Shown here: positions 60,408 through 64,000 of the stretch, piece after piece | How the letters are laid out: each line of letters opens with the position of its first letter | Numbering within the stretch: the first letter of the stretch is position 1 | DNA from: Gaiellaceae bacterium | Lineage (GTDB): Bacteria; Actinomycetota; Thermoleophilia; Gaiellales; Gaiellaceae | Assembly: GCA_030446625.1 (NCBI GenBank) | Contig: JAUJMY010000002.1 | Location: 152,702-216,701, forward strand | Direction of reading: 5' to 3' | Length of the DNA: 64,000 nt | Notes under the pieces: generated by a model | The model's database searches: none | What the model was told of the DNA's origin: nothing | The model's input: the letters and a program-made list of their open reading frames with translations, nothing else | Made by a program: the position numbers and the translations under genes

Positions 60408-62171
60408 ATGAGCAGGAACCGCTTCGACCCAGCCGACTTGACGCTCTGGCCGACGATGCGCCGGCTGCTCCGCCTGTGGCGCGGCGAGTGGCGGCTGGCC
60501 GCGTTCGGGTTCGTCTGCGCGCTCGCGTTCACGGGCCTCTCGCTCACGATCCCGAAGCTGATCCAGTACGTGATCGACGATGCCGTCGTGCCCCGCGACC
60601 GCGGGAAGCTGCTCCCGTACCTCGCGCTGATCCTGCTCGTCGCGTCCGCGCGCTTCTTCGTCAACTACGTCCGCCGCTTCGCGACGGCGCGCATCGGCAT
60701 CCGCGTCGAGGCGCGAATGCGCGAGCTCCTCTACGACGCCTACCTGCGCTACCCGCGCGCGTTCTACGACCACCACCCGACGGGACAGGTGCTCTCGCGC
60801 GCGACGAACGACCTCTACCCGATCCGCTACTTCATCGGCTGGGGTCTCGTCCAGGGTGCGCAGAGCGCGATGATGATCGTCGGCGCGGCCGTGATCCTCG
60901 TCGCGGTGAGCCCGCCCCTTGCGCTCGCGTCCGGCGTCGCTATGCCGTTCGTCGGCCTGCTCGCATACGCGTTCGCGCGCCGCGTGCATCCGCTCTCGCG
61001 GGAGGTGCAGGAGCGGAAGGGCGACCTCACCGAGGCGACCGGCGAGGCCGTCGTCGGCATGGAGATGGTGCAGGCGTTCGGCCGCGAGGACGACGTGCAG
61101 ACGCGCTTCGGCGGGCACGCGGGCTCGGTTCGGGACGTCTCGGTCCAGCAGGCGGACGTCGAAGCGCGGTTCCTGCCGGGCCTGATCTTCGTCCCGACGC
61201 TCGCGATCGCGACCGTGCTGCTCGTCGGCGGGCGGCAGGTCGCGCGCGGCGAGATGACGTCGGGTGAGTTCGCGCTCTTCATCACGCTCCTGCTCCAGCT
61301 CGTCTGGCCACTCGAGGCGCTCGGCTGGATCACGAACGTCGGTCAGCGCGCCGTCGCCTCGGCGGGGCGCAGCTTCGCGTGGCTCGAGGGAATCCCGGCG
61401 CTCCCCGAGCCGGAGAACCCGCGGCGCCTGCCGGACGGGCCGCTCGACGTCCGCTTCGAGAGCGTCCACGCGCGCTACCCGACCGGCGGGACGGTGCTGA
61501 AGGGCGTCGACCTCGCGATCGAGCGCGGCCAGATCGTCGCCGTCTGCGGCTCGACGGGTGCGGGGAAGACCACGCTGCTCAACCTGCTGCCGCGCTTCTA
61601 CGACGCGACCGAGGGGCGGGTGCTCGTCGGCGGCGTGGATGTCCGCGACGTTCGGCTGGCGGACCTCCGCTCGGCGGTCGGGCTCGTGACGCAGCGCCCG
61701 ATCCTCTTCTCCGTGCCGCTGCGCGAGAACCTGACGGCGGCCCGGCCGGACGCGCCGTGGCACGAGGTGCTCGCGGCGTGCCACGCGGCCGGCGTGAGCG
61801 GGTTCGCCGAGGAGCTGCCCGACGGCTACGACACGCTGATCGGCGAGCGAGGCGTCAACCTGTCCGGCGGGCAGCGCCAGCGCGTCGCGCTCGCGCGCGC
61901 CCTCGTGGCCGGCGCGCGCGTCCTCGTGCTCGACGATCCGATGTCCGCGGTCGACACGCAGACGGAGCGGCTGCTCGTCGACAACCTGCGCCCCGCGGTC
62001 GAGGGAAAGACCGTGCTGATCGCGACGCAACGGCTCTCGACGGTCGAGGTGGCGGACCGCGCCGTCGTGCTCGACGGCGGCCGGATCGTCCAGGACGGAC
62101 GGCCCGGCGACCTGCTCGCGGGCGACGGGCTCTTCTCAAAGCTGTTCGGGGACGAAGTCGTTGCCGCGTAG
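60408..62171 (+). CDS. ABC exporter half-transporter with degenerate nucleotide site
   Basis: 587 aa: six-span exporter domain (1-330) and NBD. Walker A CGSTGAGKTTLLN, Q-loop VTQRPILFS, intact signature VNLSGGQRQR, Walker B VLVLDDPMSAVD where the catalytic Glu is Asp, and switch ATQRLST where His is Gln. These two changes are the mark of the degenerate partner in heterodimeric exporters (BmrCD/TM287-288 type). Likely multidrug or lipid export. Overlaps the partner gene by 11 bases. Confidence 0.93.
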   Translation: MSRNRFDPADLTLWPTMRRLLRLWRGEWRLAAFGFVCALAFTGLSLTIPKLIQYVIDDAVVPRDRGKLLPYLALILLVASARFFVNYVRRFATARIGIRVEARMRELLYDAYLRYPRAFYDHHPTGQVLSRATNDLYPIRYFIGWGLVQGAQSAMMIVGAAVILVAVSPPLALASGVAMPFVGLLAYAFARRVHPLSREVQERKGDLTEATGEAVVGMEMVQAFGREDDVQTRFGGHAGSVRDVSVQQADVEARFLPGLIFVPTLAIATVLLVGGRQVARGEMTSGEFALFITLLLQLVWPLEALGWITNVGQRAVASAGRSFAWLEGIPALPEPENPRRLPDGPLDVRFESVHARYPTGGTVLKGVDLAIERGQIVAVCGSTGAGKTTLLNLLPRFYDATEGRVLVGGVDVRDVRLADLRSAVGLVTQRPILFSVPLRENLTAARPDAPWHEVLAACHAAGVSGFAEELPDGYDTLIGERGVNLSGGQRQRVALARALVAGARVLVLDDPMSAVDTQTERLLVDNLRPAVEGKTVLIATQRLSTVEVADRAVVLDGGRIVQDGRPGDLLAGDGLFSKLFGDEVVAA

Positions 62172-63900
62172 ACACCGCACCGGCCTCACGCGCCTCTGGC
62201 GCTACACGGAGGGAAAGGGGCGGCGGATCCCGGTCCTCGCTGTCGCCTCGGCCCTCGCGGCGGCGGCGCCCGTCACCGGCTGGCTGCTCGTCGGACGCGC
62301 CGTCGACGCCGCGCGCGCGGGCGACGTGACGCGGCTGACGCTCCTCGTCGGCGTCTACGTCGCAGTGAACGCCGTCGGCTGGGTGCTCGGGACGTTCGTT
62401 TGGCGCGGCGTCACGACGCTCGGGCAGGAGATCGTCCTCGACCTGCGGCGCGACCTCTTCCAGCACCTGACGTCGCTCTCGCTGCGCTACTTCTCGGAGC
62501 AGCGCGCGGGCTGGATCATCGCGCGCCTGACGAGCGACGTGGACGCACTGTCTGACGTGCTCTCGCAGGGGCTCGCCACTGTCGTCAGCAGCGTCCTCAT
62601 GCTCGTTGCCGCCGTGATCGGCCTGTTCGTCCTCGACTGGCGGCTGGGCCTCGTCGCGCTCGTCGTGCTCCCGCCGGGAATCCTCGTCGTGCGCTGGTTC
62701 CAGCGCCGCGCGGGCGAGGCGTTCGCCGACGTGCGGACGCGCATCTCGTCGGTCACCGCGCAGATCGCGGAGTCGATCGCGGGCATGGCCGTGGTCCAGG
62801 CGTTCAACCGCGAGCGCGCGGTCCGCAGCGAGTTCGACAAGCTGAACCGCGAGAACCTGGAGAGCAACACGGTCGCGCAGCGGCTGATGTCGGTCTTCTT
62901 CCCGGCAATCGAGTGGCTCGGCGTGGTCGCCACGATCGCGGTGCTCTACGTCGGCGCGACGTTCCACGCCGGGGGGACGCTCACCGTCGGCACGCTGATC
63001 GCCGCCGTCGGCCTGCTCGCGCTTGTCTTCCAGCCCCTGCAGGAGCTTTCGGAGCTCTTCGGGCAGGTCCAGTCGGCGTCGGCCGCGATGGGCAAGATCA
63101 CCTCCGTCCTCGACGCGCAGCCGGACCTGCGCGACCGCTCGCGCGCGGAGCGGCTGCCGCGGCTCGACGGCCGGATCGACATCGACCGCGTCACGTTCGC
63201 CTACGGCGAGACGCCGGTCCTCCAGGCCGTCGAAGTCCACGTGCCGCCGGGTGGCTGCATTGCGCTCGTCGGAGAGTCGGGAGGCGGCAAGTCGACGCTC
63301 GCGAAGCTGATCGGGCGCTTCTACGACCCCGACGAGGGGGCGATCCGCGTCGACGAGCGAGACCTGCGCGACGTCCAGCTCCGAAGCTACCGGCGCCAGC
63401 TCGGGGTCGTCCTGCAGGACCCGTTCCTGTTCAGCGGGACGATCGCCGACAACATCCGCTTCGGCCGCCCGGAGGCGACCGAGGACGAGGTGTGGGCCGC
63501 GCTGCGGGGCGTCGGCGTCGACGACTACGTGCGGGCGCTGCCAGCGCAGCTCGACACCGAGATCGGCGAGCGCGGGATCCAGCTCTCCGCCGGCCAGCGC
63601 CAGCTCGTCGCCTTCGCGCGCGCGTTGCTGGCCGACCCGCGGATCGTGATCCTCGACGAGGCGACGTCGAACGTCGACCTCCACACCGAGGGCCGGATCG
63701 AGACCGGCCTGCGCCGCCTGCTCGCCGGCCGCACGGCGATCGTCATCGCGCACCGGCTGTCGACGATCCGTCAGGCGGGCCGGATCGTCGTGCTCGACCA
63801 CGGCCGGATCGCCGAGCAGGGCACGCACGACGAGCTGCTCACCATGGAGGGCGCCTACTGGCGGCTGTACCGCGACTGGGCCGAGCAGGCCGCGGCGTAG
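62161..63900 (+). CDS. ABC exporter half-transporter with canonical Walker B
   Basis: 579 aa, TTG start inside the end of the previous gene. Six-span domain (1-315), then NBD: Walker A GESGGGKSTLAKL, Q-loop VLQDPFLFSG, Walker B IVILDEATSNVD with catalytic Glu, switch IAHRLST with His. The signature is LSAGQRQ, with Ala for the usual Gly. Paired with the upstream protein, its own Walker motifs would meet the partner's intact LSGGQ to form the active ATP site, while the other site is degenerate. Confidence 0.93.
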   Translation: MPRRHRTGLTRLWRYTEGKGRRIPVLAVASALAAAAPVTGWLLVGRAVDAARAGDVTRLTLLVGVYVAVNAVGWVLGTFVWRGVTTLGQEIVLDLRRDLFQHLTSLSLRYFSEQRAGWIIARLTSDVDALSDVLSQGLATVVSSVLMLVAAVIGLFVLDWRLGLVALVVLPPGILVVRWFQRRAGEAFADVRTRISSVTAQIAESIAGMAVVQAFNRERAVRSEFDKLNRENLESNTVAQRLMSVFFPAIEWLGVVATIAVLYVGATFHAGGTLTVGTLIAAVGLLALVFQPLQELSELFGQVQSASAAMGKITSVLDAQPDLRDRSRAERLPRLDGRIDIDRVTFAYGETPVLQAVEVHVPPGGCIALVGESGGGKSTLAKLIGRFYDPDEGAIRVDERDLRDVQLRSYRRQLGVVLQDPFLFSGTIADNIRFGRPEATEDEVWAALRGVGVDDYVRALPAQLDTEIGERGIQLSAGQRQLVAFARALLADPRIVILDEATSNVDLHTEGRIETGLRRLLAGRTAIVIAHRLSTIRQAGRIVVLDHGRIAEQGTHDELLTMEGAYWRLYRDWAEQAAA

Positions 63901-63947
63901 GGCTCAAGAAGCGAGCGGTTCTGCCGCTATTCTTCGCGGGCACCCGT

Positions 63948-64000
63948 TCCGGGCTCGTCTAATGGCAAGACAACGGCCTCTGGAGCCGTGAATCGGGGTT
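63948..64000 (+). tRNA. tRNA-Gln (anticodon CTG), 3' end outside window
   Basis: Acceptor strand TCCGGGC, D arm GTCT-AATGGCA-AGAC, anticodon stem ACGGC/GCCGT with loop CTCTGGA (CTG at 34-36), variable loop GAATC and the start of the T arm GGGGTT at the edge. TATTCT at 63928-63933 is a plausible -10. Confidence 0.92.

Overview
The window is 64 kb of very GC-rich chromosomal DNA with third codon positions that are almost always G or C. The dnaK-grpE-dnaJ-hspR-clpB block, the actinobacterial type of inositol-1-phosphate synthase, the CDP-alcohol phosphotransferase and the widespread GTG starts without a Shine-Dalgarno sequence point to Actinomycetota. A deep lineage such as Thermoleophilia/Gaiellales is my best guess, but this is inference. 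I see no insertion sequence, prophage, CRISPR array or rRNA.

Layout. 1-5.5 kb: tatD, metG, a secreted M23 peptidase with a long Ala/Pro stalk, rsmI and a ROK kinase. 5.5-12.9 kb: LCP cell-wall ligase, FmdB-like zinc ribbon, a membrane glycosyltransferase, the pseudouridine catabolism pair psuK-psuG, GYD protein and a futalosine-hydrolase-like nucleosidase. 12.9-19.5 kb: the heat-shock operon dnaK-grpE-dnaJ-(33-aa membrane ORF)-hspR-clpB, preceded by a long inverted repeat that is a candidate HspR operator. 19.6-23.4 kb: a less GC-biased accessory stretch with an ECF sigma factor, its membrane partner and two small secreted proteins. 23.4-28.4 kb: EamA exporter, pepT, small stress-type proteins and moaA.

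28.4-32.9 kb is an inositol-lipid neighbourhood: an Aur1/PAP2-like membrane enzyme, a CDP-alcohol phosphotransferase, a damaged two-component system, and inositol-1-phosphate synthase whose reading frame is continuous with an upstream tandem ribbon-helix-helix DNA-binding module. The start codon of that frame sits in the middle of a 12+12 bp inverted repeat. 32.9-43.8 kb: TolB-like lipoprotein, CDGSH protein, a second M23 peptidase, a GT4-PHP fusion followed by a UDG-like protein, a presenilin/SPP-like membrane protein, cupredoxin, RlmCD-type methyltransferase, YjbQ, a gluzincin peptidase and an alpha/beta-hydrolase/adenylate-cyclase fusion. 43.8-52.4 kb: ferritin, a cyclic-2,3-diphosphoglycerate-synthetase-like protein with carbamate kinase, membrane proteins, a broken CDF transporter, Hsp20, argF, rhomboid, a zincin and tRNA-Ala. 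52.4-64 kb: a DHFR-like gene, YcaQ-type glycosylase, uridine-kinase-like protein, TetR/DUF2071 pair, AlkB, MFS exporter, rtcB with a receiver protein, and a heterodimeric ABC exporter preceded by a 19-codon leader ORF. The window ends inside tRNA-Gln.

Two window-wide patterns stand out. Many first genes have a TANNNT -10 box followed by exactly six bases (range 6-11) and then ATG/GTG/TTG, which implies leaderless transcripts. About a dozen otherwise conserved genes carry single-base frameshifts, often at G/C runs. These look more like residual sequencing indels than decay, except for a few genes that are also truncated.
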